64,000 bases of DNA from positions 166,393 through 230,392 of the forward strand of contig NZ_CAKJTG010000003.1 of the NCBI RefSeq assembly GCF_917563885.1. Reading direction: 5' to 3'. Under the pieces are notes generated by a model that was not told the DNA's origin, searched no databases, and saw nothing but the letters and a program-made list of their open reading frames with translations. Below are positions 1-8,195 of this stretch, one piece after another (position 1 is the first letter of the stretch; each line of letters begins with the position of its first letter). The position numbers were made by a program, and so were the translations under genes. This DNA comes from Pseudoneobacillus rhizosphaerae. Lineage in GTDB: Bacteria; Bacillota; Bacilli; Bacillales; Cytobacillaceae.

Positions 1-560
1 ACAATATTGAAAATCTTAATCAGATGGCAAAAGATTTGGGGTTATTTTTAAAAGAGTTACAAGACATCGATACCAACGAAGGTCCCTTAGCTGGTAAGCA
101 TAATTTTTATAGAGGTGGGTCTTTATCTATTTACAATGATGAAACTCGAAATGCTATTAAGAACAACAAAGAGGATTTTGCTGGAGGTTCATTGAGTGAA
201 ATATGGTGGTTAGCTTTAGATTCTGAATGGGAATTAAAGCCTGTGTGGGTACACGGTGATATTGCACCAGGGAATTTGTTGGTTAAGGATGGAAAGCTCA
301 GTGCAGTTATTGATTTTGGTATTTTAGGAGTAGGAGATCCCTCTTGTGATGCAGCAATAGCCTGGACTTTTTTTGATGATGCCAGTAGAAAAGTGTTCAA
401 GAATGAATTAAATTTGGACGAGGCAACCTGGAATAGAGCACGAGGATGGGCTCTATGGAAGGCATTGATAACATATGATGTTCAAAAAGATTTTGATAAA
501 GTGAAAGCAAAAGAAGCATTTAATACTATTTGGAAAATAGTAGAAGATTACAAAAACTAA
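1..560 (+). CDS. Aminoglycoside phosphotransferase family protein, 3' part
   Basis: The reading frame is open from the first bases of the window (first full codon at 3), so the start lies upstream and only the C-terminal part, about 185 residues, is visible. The kinase signature of the APH/choline-kinase fold is clear: HGD at bases 252-260, where the Asp is the catalytic base, the metal-binding Asn seven residues after the His, and IDFG at about 309-320. This family transfers phosphate from ATP to small hydroxyl compounds such as aminoglycosides, macrolides or homoserine. The substrate cannot be read from this fragment, and resistance should not be assumed. A strong terminator follows directly, so it ends its transcription unit. 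Confidence 0.85.
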   Translation, partial: NIENLNQMAKDLGLFLKELQDIDTNEGPLAGKHNFYRGGSLSIYNDETRNAIKNNKEDFAGGSLSEIWWLALDSEWELKPVWVHGDIAPGNLLVKDGKLSAVIDFGILGVGDPSCDAAIAWTFFDDASRKVFKNELNLDEATWNRARGWALWKALITYDVQKDFDKVKAKEAFNTIWKIVEDYKN

Positions 561-575
561 AACAAGAAAAACAAA

Positions 576-628
576 AAAAGAGCCTAATTTCAAGTTTTTA
601 TACACTACTTGAATATTAGGTTCTTTTT
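576..628 (+). terminator. Rho-independent terminator of the APH-family gene
   Basis: The arm AAAAAGAGCCTAAT pairs with ATTAGGTTCTTTTT across a loop that itself contains CAAGT/ACTTG pairing. A T-run follows. It begins 16 bases after the stop codon. Confidence 0.85.
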
Positions 629-819
629 ATTTTCTTAAAACATTCTTACATATTTGGTTTTTCAACAGAGGCTTCTGATAGTAGAGGTTCCATGTCAATT
701 ACATTGATATTAATCCAATTTCCAGTTAATCGTGTCACTTAAATGAGCAAAAACTGTGTCCTAATCAGGTTAACATTCAGAAAACGCAAAGTATCTTACA
801 CACATAATTAAGTGAGTTA
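629..819. other. Intergenic stretch, possible coding remnant on the minus strand
   Basis: There is no convincing gene here. On the minus strand, bases 738 down to 647 read as 30 codons ending in TAA, with a protein-like composition. There is a stop just before the GTG and no Shine-Dalgarno site. It could be the tail of a decayed gene or chance; I do not recognise it. Confidence 0.25.
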
Positions 820-849
820 TTGACCTTTTGAAAAGCGTTATGCTAGAAT
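820..849 (+). promoter_or_regulatory. SigA promoter with extended -10 for the ACP/MBOAT operon
   Basis: TTGACC at 820-825 is followed after 18 bases by TAGAAT at 844-849. TG at 841-842 makes an extended -10. The Fur-like box at 857-875 lies right over the expected transcription start, so repression by occlusion is likely. Confidence 0.65.
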
Positions 850-856
850 CATATAT

Positions 857-875
857 GAAAATGATTCTCGTTATC
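857..875 (+). promoter_or_regulatory. Fur box (iron-responsive operator)
   Basis: The 19 bases GAAAATGATTCTCGTTATC match the classical Fur consensus (GATAATGATAATCATTATC) at 15 of 19 positions, including both outer half-sites. A second partial half-site (GATAATGA) starts at 883. The position just downstream of a good promoter fits Fur repression under iron sufficiency. PerR or Zur boxes have related cores, so the exact metal regulator is inferred. Confidence 0.65.
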
Positions 876-956
876 AATAAAGGATAATGAAAATGTGATA
901 ATAATTGGTGTCTCGATGAAAAATAACAGAATTATAGATTTATTGAAAGGGTGTAC

Positions 957-1208
957 ATGATGAGAAATATCGAAAAATATAGAAATGCATTTATCAATGC
1001 GCTGGACTTGGAAGAAGATGAAGTATGTGAAGATTTAGCGCTTGGAGTAACAAGAGAATGGGATTCAATTGGACATATGACACTCATTTCTGAGGTTGAG
1101 GATGTTTTTGATGTCTCAATAGATTCTGAATGGATTACAGAGTTCAATTCTTACCAGTCAGGAATGGAGCTATTGAAACGGTTGGGAGTGGACTTTATTA
1201 ATGAATAG
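957..1208 (+). CDS. Acyl carrier protein, DltC-like
   Basis: An 83-residue acidic four-helix carrier protein. The phosphopantetheine site is the Ser of W-D-S-I-G-H, about residue 37. It would carry an acyl or aminoacyl group as a thioester in the cytoplasm. ATG 957 (or 960) is preferred over the GTG at 951 because the GAAAGG site at 945-950 is correctly spaced. It is the first gene after the Fur-box promoter and overlaps the next gene, an AMP-forming ligase, by 8 bases; this coupling indicates that the ligase loads this carrier. The length and context (ligase, MBOAT, SGNH protein) resemble the DltC role in teichoic-acid alanylation, although the cargo is unknown. Confidence 0.85.
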   Translation: MMRNIEKYRNAFINALDLEEDEVCEDLALGVTREWDSIGHMTLISEVEDVFDVSIDSEWITEFNSYQSGMELLKRLGVDFINE

Positions 1209-2595
1209 TTTCAAAAAAATGGAGGAGTTTGGGAACCGCACCGCTGTATATGCTGAACGAAAATATTCTTACTCTGAAATGTTAGAAATTGCTGACGCTA
1301 TCTGTGGTAAAGTAGGTGAACGAACGCTCGTTTTTTGTCTATGTTCAAATAATAAAGAGTCTTTATTTGGCTATGTGGGCTTTATTAGAGGTGGTGTTGT
1401 TCCTGTACTTTTGGATGCATCCATCCATATTGATCGGTTACGCAGACTGATTAACCTTTATAAGCCTACATACATTTGGGCGAGTAGTGAAAATCAAGAC
1501 CTAGTAAAAGTAATGGATAGTTCATTTGTGTTTGGTGATTACACATTATTTAGATGTCCGACATTTTTTCAACATGATCTTCATGAAGATCTTGCGCTCC
1601 TTTTAACAACCTCTGGAAGTACTGGTAGCCCCAAATTTGTTCGCTTAAGTTATGAAAATATTTTCAAAAATGCTGAATCAATAGCAAAGTACCTTGACAT
1701 CAATGCAGACGATAGACCTATAACAACACTTCCAATGAATTACTCCTATGGTCTCTCTATCATCAATAGTCATTTCATTTGCGGGGCGACGATAATTGTA
1801 ACGGATGCATCTGTCATGAAAAAAGAGTTTTGGGACTTATGTAGAGAGCAAGGAGTAACAACTTTTGGAGGAGTTCCCTTCGTGTATGAGATGCTTAATA
1901 GGCTGAAGTTTGAAGAGTTTAATCTTCCAAGTTTAAAAAAACTAACTCAAGCAGGTGGAAAATTAAGCGAAACCCTATCGCGCAAATTTGCTAAAGTATG
2001 TAATCAGAGAGGAATTCAGTTTTTTTCCATGTACGGTCAAACTGAAGCTACGGCACGGATGGCCTATTTACCATGTGAAAAAAGTCTTGATAAAGCCGGG
2101 AGTATTGGTATTGCCATTCCAGGTGGAGAATTGATTCTGCAAGATGACAATGGCAACAAAATTACAGCGCCTAATGTTATCGGCGAATTGATATACAAAG
2201 GAGCAAACGTTTCTTTGGGGTATGCTGGGTCGTTATTCGATCTTTCGAAAAAAGATGAGAATAACGGTATTTTGCGTACAGGTGATATGGCTTATTTTGA
2301 TCAGGATGGGTATTTTTTTATATCTGGCCGAATCAAAAGAATGATTAAAGTCTACGGAAACCGTATCAGCCTTGATGAAGTAGAAGGATTTTTAAATGAG
2401 CATGGTCATGATTGTATCTGCGCTGGAACGGATGATCAAATGGTTATTTACACATTAAAAGAAGATTATGTTCAAATTAAAAAATTACTCAAGGAAAAAT
2501 TAAACTTAAAGGGCTTTAAAATTATTAGAATCAAGGAAATTCCACGTAATCATTTTGGAAAAATCCTCTATTCGGAGTTACCTAAATATGGGTAA
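1201..2595 (+). CDS. AMP-forming acyl/aminoacyl-ACP ligase
   Basis: A 464-residue ANL-superfamily adenylating enzyme. It would activate a carboxylic acid with ATP and load it onto the carrier protein encoded just upstream. Visible motifs are the P-loop TTSGSTGSPK at residues 136-145, MYGQTEA at 277-283, RTGD at 359-362, the hinge GRIKRMIKVYGNRIS at 376-390, and the adenylation Lys454 in FGK near the C-terminus. The P-loop reads SPKFVRLS rather than the SPKGV form common in DltA and NRPS domains; this variant recalls ligases in surface-polysaccharide loci. A D-alanine donor therefore cannot be assumed. The start overlaps the ACP stop. About 250 bases without a clear promoter separate it from the MBOAT gene. 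Confidence 0.85.
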   Translation: MNSFKKMEEFGNRTAVYAERKYSYSEMLEIADAICGKVGERTLVFCLCSNNKESLFGYVGFIRGGVVPVLLDASIHIDRLRRLINLYKPTYIWASSENQDLVKVMDSSFVFGDYTLFRCPTFFQHDLHEDLALLLTTSGSTGSPKFVRLSYENIFKNAESIAKYLDINADDRPITTLPMNYSYGLSIINSHFICGATIIVTDASVMKKEFWDLCREQGVTTFGGVPFVYEMLNRLKFEEFNLPSLKKLTQAGGKLSETLSRKFAKVCNQRGIQFFSMYGQTEATARMAYLPCEKSLDKAGSIGIAIPGGELILQDDNGNKITAPNVIGELIYKGANVSLGYAGSLFDLSKKDENNGILRTGDMAYFDQDGYFFISGRIKRMIKVYGNRISLDEVEGFLNEHGHDCICAGTDDQMVIYTLKEDYVQIKKLLKEKLNLKGFKIIRIKEIPRNHFGKILYSELPKYG

Positions 2596-2845
2596 TATAT
2601 TCAGATGAACCAGTAACAGGAAATATGAACCACATGAGAAAACCTTAAACACTGAGATCTGAAACCGAGTGTGTCACCTTTTAGGTGAAACATTGAAGTA
2701 ACGTGAATCCGCATTAGTACATAGTTTACTAGTTCTTATGCGTTAGTCGACACAGAGCAGGGTTTCATGCAACTTGGACAACTTTAGGGTTATTTTTAGT
2801 TCGATTCATGAAAAATTTTAAGTATATTTATTATCAGGTGATTAG

Positions 2846-4297
2846 ATGACATTTATATCAATTGAGTTTCTCCTATTTTTCGCAATAATCGTTTTTACTT
2901 ATTATTTAATCCCACATCGATTGAGATGGATTCTTTTATTAGTAGCAAGTTACGTTTTTTACGCTATCTTAAGTATCCAATTTATCCCGTTACTACTTAC
3001 AAGCACAGCTTTTACTTATTTTACTGGAATTATAATTGAAAAACAGGAGACAAAAAAACAGAAGAAAAAAGTCATGCTAGTTGGTATTTCGGTATTATTG
3101 TTTTTTCTCGGTTGGTTTAAATATTTTAATTTTGTAAATGACTCACTTCGGGCGATGGCAAAATACATAGATTGGAATTATACCATACCATACCAAGAGA
3201 TTGTCCTGCCATTAGCCATTTCGTTTTATACATTTCAGGCAGTAAGTTATCTTGTGGATATCTACTATGGAAAGCAAAAAGCAGAAAGACATTACGGCTA
3301 TTTTTCAGTATTTTTTGCATTTTTCCCACAATTGGTTGCTGGGCCGATTGAACGTGCGAAGAAATTACTTCCACAATTGAAAGGCGAACATAGTTTAAAT
3401 TATGAAAATTTAAACTATGGGATGAAGCGGATTGCATGGGGCTTTTTTAAGAAGACATTAATTGCAGATCGGCTAGCTCCAATAGTATCTAGTGTTTACG
3501 ATAGTCCCAACCCGACTGGTTCACAAATCGTACTAGCTACCATTCTATTTTCGATACAATTGTTCGCTGATTTTTCAGCATGCAGTGACATTGCCATCGG
3601 TTGTGCAAGAATGCTAGGGATAAATTTGACAGAAAACTTTAAGCAACCGCACTTTGCAGTTTCAATTTCAGATTTTTGGAGCAGATGGCATATAACGCTC
3701 TCTACATGGCTTAGGGACTATATTTTTTTCCCATTATGTAAGGGGAAAAAGAAGAGAAGTGAAATTTATTTAGCCATTGTGATTACTTTTTTAGTAAGCG
3801 GCATTTGGCACGGAGCCGCTTGGACTTTTGTTTTATGGGGTTTTATTCATGGGTTTTATCGCGTGTTTGGAGATGCTACAAAGTCTTTTCGTGAAAGCAT
3901 CGCTTCATTTATTCATTTGGATAGAAGTCCAGTGCTCCATAAATGGGTGAAAATTACAATAACCTTCCTGCTAGTTTGCTTTTCCAGAGTTTTTTTTCGG
4001 TCGGATACCGTAGCACAAGCATTTGAAAATGCAAAACTTTTCTTAACGATTAGCTCTTGGAGTCCTTTGGGAATTGTTAAAGCATTTGAAATTTTTCCGT
4101 TACTGGATTTGGTGATTTTTATTTTTTTCTATATTATTGTACAACTATTTCAATATATCGAAAGAAACAATGTTTCAACATGGAAATTTCTATCGAAGCA
4201 CTCGATATTCACTAGATTTGCATTTTATATTTTTCTCATTCTTTCAGTCCTTGTATTCGGTGTTTCGGGTAATGGATTTGTTTATGGTGGATTTTAA
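2846..4297 (+). CDS. MBOAT O-acyltransferase, AlgI/DltB/PatA type
   Basis: A 483-residue polytopic membrane protein. Family motifs are the VAGPIERAKKLLPQL block at about residues 164-178, DFSACSDIAIGCARMLG at 242-258, FWSRWHITLSTWLRDY at 277-292, and the catalytic SGIWHGAAW with His322. MBOAT proteins of this class take an acyl group from a cytoplasmic carrier and pass it across the membrane to an extracytoplasmic glycan, usually with an SGNH partner. That partner is the next gene, 95 bases downstream, and the likely donor system lies upstream. Its closest type is AlgI/PatA (about 480 residues) rather than the shorter DltB. The acceptor (wall polysaccharide, peptidoglycan or teichoic acid) is not visible. 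Confidence 0.9.
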   Translation: MTFISIEFLLFFAIIVFTYYLIPHRLRWILLLVASYVFYAILSIQFIPLLLTSTAFTYFTGIIIEKQETKKQKKKVMLVGISVLLFFLGWFKYFNFVNDSLRAMAKYIDWNYTIPYQEIVLPLAISFYTFQAVSYLVDIYYGKQKAERHYGYFSVFFAFFPQLVAGPIERAKKLLPQLKGEHSLNYENLNYGMKRIAWGFFKKTLIADRLAPIVSSVYDSPNPTGSQIVLATILFSIQLFADFSACSDIAIGCARMLGINLTENFKQPHFAVSISDFWSRWHITLSTWLRDYIFFPLCKGKKKRSEIYLAIVITFLVSGIWHGAAWTFVLWGFIHGFYRVFGDATKSFRESIASFIHLDRSPVLHKWVKITITFLLVCFSRVFFRSDTVAQAFENAKLFLTISSWSPLGIVKAFEIFPLLDLVIFIFFYIIVQLFQYIERNNVSTWKFLSKHSIFTRFAFYIFLILSVLVFGVSGNGFVYGGF

Positions 4298-4392
4298 TCT
4301 AAATACAAATTTCATGGGAAGTTTGATTGCACTTTATACTAGAGCCATTTAGCAATTTTGGTAAAAGAAACAATGTATTGAAAGGATTTGCT

Positions 4393-5298
4393 ATGGGACG
4401 ATTATTTATCAAGTTAACAATTATCATTAGTGTTATTATCCTACTGTTTATGCCAGTAAATAAATTTGTAAAGGATTCTTATGATTACAATATAGACCAT
4501 GAGATACTGGCATTTAAGAAACATCCATATCCTGTTGATATCATCAATCTAGGTGCCTCTCATTCAATGTATGGTTATTATTTTAAGCCTACTGGTTTGT
4601 CCCATCTGGACTTAGCGCTTCCTTCCCAGACAATTCAGTACGACTTTAAATTGTTGAAAGAGTATGGCAAGTATCTTAAACCTGGTGGTGTCGTTCTCGT
4701 TTCCATCTCTCAAATTACTTTCGCCAATTCTGAGGCTAAGAACATAGGAAATTATTATAAAGTTTTGGATCGTACCGAAATTGATCCGTTTAATTTAATA
4801 GATTATTACAGTTACTTGTACTTACCAGGGATAAATAGTGGGAGTTTTCATTCTGCGCTCGCGGGTAAATTGAAAAACTTAAAATGGAATTCTCATCAAC
4901 CATGGGCAAATACCGGTAAAAATTATGCAGGAAGAAAGTATATGAAAATAGAAGGGCAGTACCGAGAAGCAGTTGAAAACAATAATATGGAAATAAATGT
5001 AAAGCAGTTAAGAGAGATTGTAGATTATTGTAACGAGAAAGGTTATCGAGTAATATTAACCATGGAGCCAGTACATCAGTCTTATCTAGAGTTTTTCAAT
5101 GAGGAAGTAATGAACAGACTTGTTTTTCAGTACTTAAAAGCTCTGAAATTAGATGTCCCATTTATAAATTATATGAGTGATCAAAGATTCGTAGACAACA
5201 AAGATTATTTTATCGATCCCGATCATTTAAACAGAGAGGGCAGGAAAATGTTTTCTTGGATAGTATACGAGGACCTCAAGAAAATGGGCTATTTATGA
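4393..5298 (+). CDS. SGNH-type membrane-anchored acyltransfer partner (DltD/AlgJ-like)
   Basis: 301 residues with one N-terminal membrane anchor (about residues 5-22) and an extracytoplasmic domain. SGNH block I is LGASHS with the nucleophile Ser56, and the C-terminal block DPDHLN supplies Asp275/Asp277 and His278. ATG 4393 is chosen because GAAAGGA at 4380-4386 precedes it correctly; the longer TTG frame from 4327 has no such site. Proteins of this kind accept the acyl group delivered by an MBOAT protein and transfer it to the glycan (DltD, AlgJ/AlgX, PatB). Its place after the MBOAT gene supports the same division of labour here. An esterase acting on the same product is the alternative. 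Confidence 0.75.
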   Translation: MGRLFIKLTIIISVIILLFMPVNKFVKDSYDYNIDHEILAFKKHPYPVDIINLGASHSMYGYYFKPTGLSHLDLALPSQTIQYDFKLLKEYGKYLKPGGVVLVSISQITFANSEAKNIGNYYKVLDRTEIDPFNLIDYYSYLYLPGINSGSFHSALAGKLKNLKWNSHQPWANTGKNYAGRKYMKIEGQYREAVENNNMEINVKQLREIVDYCNEKGYRVILTMEPVHQSYLEFFNEEVMNRLVFQYLKALKLDVPFINYMSDQRFVDNKDYFIDPDHLNREGRKMFSWIVYEDLKKMGYL

Positions 5299-5475
5299 GT
5301 GGACTAATTACTAATATTGATAACTTATTTAAATGTGAAAGACTTTTTTTAATTGATGTGAAACAATAGTTTGATATCCGTTTAGGGGCTGTCTAATTTT
5401 TGTTGATTTTAGCTTTGTCGGACAAGGAAACTGTTCCTCCGTCCCTTTTAGTAAAAGGAATTCTCTTTCGATAAT

Positions 5476-5520
5476 AAGAAACCCAATCTTCTTTTTATAA
5501 GAATATTGGGTTTCTTTGTT
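5476..5520 (+). terminator. Terminator after the ACP/ligase/MBOAT/SGNH operon
   Basis: AAGAAACCCAAT pairs with ATTGGGTTTCTT, followed by T-rich sequence. It lies 178 bases after the stop. The bases between (5299-5475) hold no gene I can support. Confidence 0.75.
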
Positions 5521-5661
5521 ATCGTTCGAAAAGCAACAATCTTTGCGAAAACAGCCTTTATTATTATTAAAGGATTAATATAGCAAGATTTATTAGCCTT
5601 GTGTATCTTGGGCCTTTTTACGTATAAAGGTAGTAAAAATACAGTTTTGTTTAATGAAAAA

Positions 5662-5670
5662 TGGTATAAT
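5662..5670 (+). promoter_or_regulatory. Extended -10 promoter upstream of the CPBP gene
   Basis: TGGTATAAT is a perfect -10 hexamer at 5665-5670 with an extended TG. No good -35 is present, as is usual for extended -10 promoters. The start codon is 87 bases further on. Confidence 0.55.
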
Positions 5671-5756
5671 TTACATATATTTATAGTAGGTCTAATAGAC
5701 CGATGTTTATGTAGTTGTGAAAACTTGCCAATTAATTTGAGAAAGTAGGTATTTAA

Positions 5757-6539
5757 TTGAAGATAAAAGCTTTATTAGGTTTTATTATACTATTTGCAAC
5801 ATACCATACATCAGAAATAGTGGGCAATAACGCTATATATATCTTATGTAGTTTCATTTTCTTCTTTATAGTCGCACATATAGTTTCAAAATTAATGGGG
5901 GAAAAAGGCCTATCTGCATTTGGAATGTATAGACATAAAAGTGCTTTTAAAAATCTTTCTACTGGCTTTTTACTAGGTATATTGTTTTATAGTGGTAGTT
6001 TTATTGTATCTGTTATGAAAGGCGAAATTTATTTTGGTGGTTTCTTTTCAATTCAACAAATGATCCTTCCTTTACTAGGAATAATTCTAATTACTTTTTT
6101 TTCATCGGCAAGTGAAGATATGTTAACTCGTGGTTATGTTTTTAAATATCTTCCAAAAAAGTTTTCTCCACAATTATTGGTAGGAATTTCTTCTGTTATT
6201 TATGTACTTAATCACATTTGGAGAATTGACGATGGTTATACTCAGTGGATAATGCTCTTACTAATGGGATTAACCTATGCTATACCTTTTGCAGTAACTG
6301 GCTCCCTTTGGTTCACAATTGGATGTCACTGGGGGTGGAACACTGTTTCACTCTTCAAAAGTCAAATTGGTAATATGAGTGATTTAAGGATTATCGATCA
6401 TACAACTGACTGGACATATATATTCACAATGGTGATTTTTCTTTTATTTGTTACTATTTATTCAATGTCAGTCTTAAAAAAACAAACTGAATATGAAAGA
6501 AAATTAACATCAAAGAAAGACTGGAAATTAAATTTATAA
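5757..6539 (+). CDS. CPBP family intramembrane metalloprotease
   Basis: 260 residues, strongly hydrophobic, with about seven or eight membrane segments. The ABI/CPBP signature is SASEDMLTRGYVF, residues 117-129, so the first motif is E-D-x-x-x-R instead of the usual E-E-x-x-x-R. His153 (NHIW) and His191 with Asn195 (CHWGWN) complete the putative metal and catalytic set. The TTG start at 5757 follows AAAGTAGGT at good distance. Family members cleave in the membrane (Rce1-like) or protect against bacteriocins; the substrate is unknown. It stands alone, with its own promoter and no operon partner. Confidence 0.8.
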   Translation: MKIKALLGFIILFATYHTSEIVGNNAIYILCSFIFFFIVAHIVSKLMGEKGLSAFGMYRHKSAFKNLSTGFLLGILFYSGSFIVSVMKGEIYFGGFFSIQQMILPLLGIILITFFSSASEDMLTRGYVFKYLPKKFSPQLLVGISSVIYVLNHIWRIDDGYTQWIMLLLMGLTYAIPFAVTGSLWFTIGCHWGWNTVSLFKSQIGNMSDLRIIDHTTDWTYIFTMVIFLLFVTIYSMSVLKKQTEYERKLTSKKDWKLNL

Positions 6540-6851
6540 TCTCAGAAATAAGACTAGTTGCAAAACAAAGAGCGAAAAATGCAGGAAGATTAGGACTGGG
6601 AATTAGGCTTGTAGCGGTAAATGTTTTTATAATTTTCTGAAGGTTATAAAGATAAATTAAGAGAATATATAATATATGATGACCATATTGTCATCGTTTG
6701 ACTTCAACTTAACAATTAGTTGCAATAAATTGCTCGTTTCCAGCCTTACTCTGAATCATCTCTCCTATTTTATTGGAAAGAGCATAAATTCACTTAAAAT
6801 GACAAGTTCTAACCCTAGGAAAAAAATAGGAATATTGAGGAGGAAAAGCAG
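6540..6851. other. Intergenic region upstream of the oxidoreductase gene
   Basis: No gene is supported here. TTGACT at 6698-6703 with TGCAAT 17 bases later is a weak promoter candidate for the gene at 6852. Confidence 0.3.
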
Positions 6852-7823
6852 GTGAGAGCAGCTATTCATAGTACATATGGTCCCCCTGAAGTCATGGAGA
6901 TAAAAGATGTGGAGCAGCCATCCATCATAGATGATGATAGAGTGATGATTAAAGTGCATAGTGCTTCGGTCAATGCTCTAGACTATTTGTACCGAAAGGG
7001 ATATTTGCCTACAAGGTTAGAGAATGGACTAACTAAACCCAAAAATTCGATTTTAGGTATTGATGTTGCGGGCACGATTGAAGCAGTCGGCAAAAACGTA
7101 CAGAAATTTAACGTAGGTGATCATGTTTTCGGGAGTTGTTTCGGATCTCATGCCGAATATGTCTCCCCGCGTGAGAAGTTCCTAAGTCATATGCCGAAAA
7201 ACGTAACATTTGAGGAGGCTGCCGCTATACCGTGTGCTGCACAAACTGCGCTACAAGCATTGAGGGATGTTGCACAGGTTAAGCAAGGACAAAGAGTCTT
7301 AATCTATGGTGCCTCAGGTGGAGTTGGTCACTTTGCTGTTCAACTTGCCAGATACTTTGGTGCTGAAGTAACCGCTGTTTGTAGTACCTCCAATCTTGAG
7401 TGGGTTAAGGAACTTGGGGCACATCACGTTATTGATTATTCGAAGGAAGATTTCGTTGGTAATGGAAAAAAGTACGATGTAATTCTGGATGCAGTTGGTA
7501 AGCGTACCTTTTTCAGTTGTTTACGCTCTTTAACCGAGAACGGTATATATATTACAGAACACCTATTTTACCCTAAGTATCACCCGGTTCAAATTATGAT
7601 AAGTTCATTATTTGGCAGCAAGAAAGCAAAGATTCATTTTACAAAACCAAATGATAAAGATCTGGATTTCTTACGTAGTCTAGTGGAGGAAGAAAAATTA
7701 AGACCCGTTATTGAGAAATGCTTTCCTTTTGAACAGATTGTTGAGGCTCACCGGCACGTTGAAAGTGGACGTACAAAGGGGAAGGTTGTTCTTACTTTCA
7801 ATAATGGCGCTGAAGAAGAGTAA
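6852..7823 (+). CDS. NAD(P)-dependent alcohol dehydrogenase, quinone-oxidoreductase type
   Basis: 323 residues of the medium-chain dehydrogenase/reductase superfamily. It has an N-terminal GroES-like domain (about 1-125) and a Rossmann domain whose nucleotide loop is YGASGGVGH, residues 152-160. The catalytic-zinc Cys/His set and the structural-zinc cysteines are missing, so it belongs with zinc-independent quinone or enone reductases. The GTG start at 6852 sits just after GAGGAGG. It would reduce activated double bonds or quinones with NADPH in the cytosol; the true substrate is unknown. It is a single-gene unit followed by repeats, not by a clear terminator. Confidence 0.8.
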   Translation: MRAAIHSTYGPPEVMEIKDVEQPSIIDDDRVMIKVHSASVNALDYLYRKGYLPTRLENGLTKPKNSILGIDVAGTIEAVGKNVQKFNVGDHVFGSCFGSHAEYVSPREKFLSHMPKNVTFEEAAAIPCAAQTALQALRDVAQVKQGQRVLIYGASGGVGHFAVQLARYFGAEVTAVCSTSNLEWVKELGAHHVIDYSKEDFVGNGKKYDVILDAVGKRTFFSCLRSLTENGIYITEHLFYPKYHPVQIMISSLFGSKKAKIHFTKPNDKDLDFLRSLVEEEKLRPVIEKCFPFEQIVEAHRHVESGRTKGKVVLTFNNGAEEE

Positions 7824-7895
7824 AAATAAATCAAATATAACTAAAACCTCCGATTGAATCCTAATTGGAATTCTTATCAGTTACACTTTATTTTC

Positions 7896-7992
7896 GTTAC
7901 CGTTTTCTCGTTCATTGGCTGTTTCCGGTAACTATTAGCCTCTAATAGTTACCGTTTTCTCGTTCATTGGCTGTTTCCGGTAACTATTAGCC
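7896..7992. repeat. Two direct copies of a 45-base element, period 52
   Basis: Copies at 7896-7940 and 7948-7992 are identical. Each starts GTTACCG and carries CGGTAAC near its end, so each copy is an inverted repeat. Across the junction, GGTAACTATTA and TAATAGTTACC (7927-7953) form an 11-bp perfect stem with a 5-base loop. It lies between the oxidoreductase gene and a two-component pair. Confidence 0.9.
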
Positions 7993-8128
7993 ATATTATT
8001 ACTAACCCAATTTCGTTTGTTTCTTTAGAAAATCTACATTAAGCTTTAACATAGCCTTATTTTTAAAGGTAATCCAAAACAATCTTAAGAAATTCTTCAT
8101 TTTTTTCCTCTCTTTTACTTAAGAACTT

Positions 8129-8156
8129 TTGACTATACTAAAATCAATCCTATTAA
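8129..8156 (+). promoter_or_regulatory. Candidate SigA promoter of the two-component pair
   Basis: TTGACT (8129-8134), a 16-base spacer and TATTAA (8151-8156), 40 bases before the start codon. Confidence 0.45.
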
Positions 8157-8195
8157 ATTAACTTATGTTAAACTTTGGAAAGGAGGGATGAATCG

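Noticed and set aside
1-560. Aminoglycoside resistance gene
   Set aside because: Only the generic kinase motifs of the superfamily are visible, and the N-terminal part is outside the window; the substrate cannot be assigned.
2671-2692. Hairpin TCACCT/AGGTGA between the ligase and MBOAT genes as a terminator
   Set aside because: The stem is short with no T-run; it does not justify splitting the operon, although an internal promoter cannot be excluded.
957-5298. Canonical dltABCD operon
   Set aside because: Order is C-A-B-D-like, the MBOAT is AlgI-like and 483 residues, the ligase has a non-DltA P-loop, and a Fur box controls it.
5380-5475. Insertion-sequence end (GGGGCTGTCTAATTTTTGTT-like start)
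   Set aside because: No matching inverted repeat, target duplication or transposase fragment could be found nearby.
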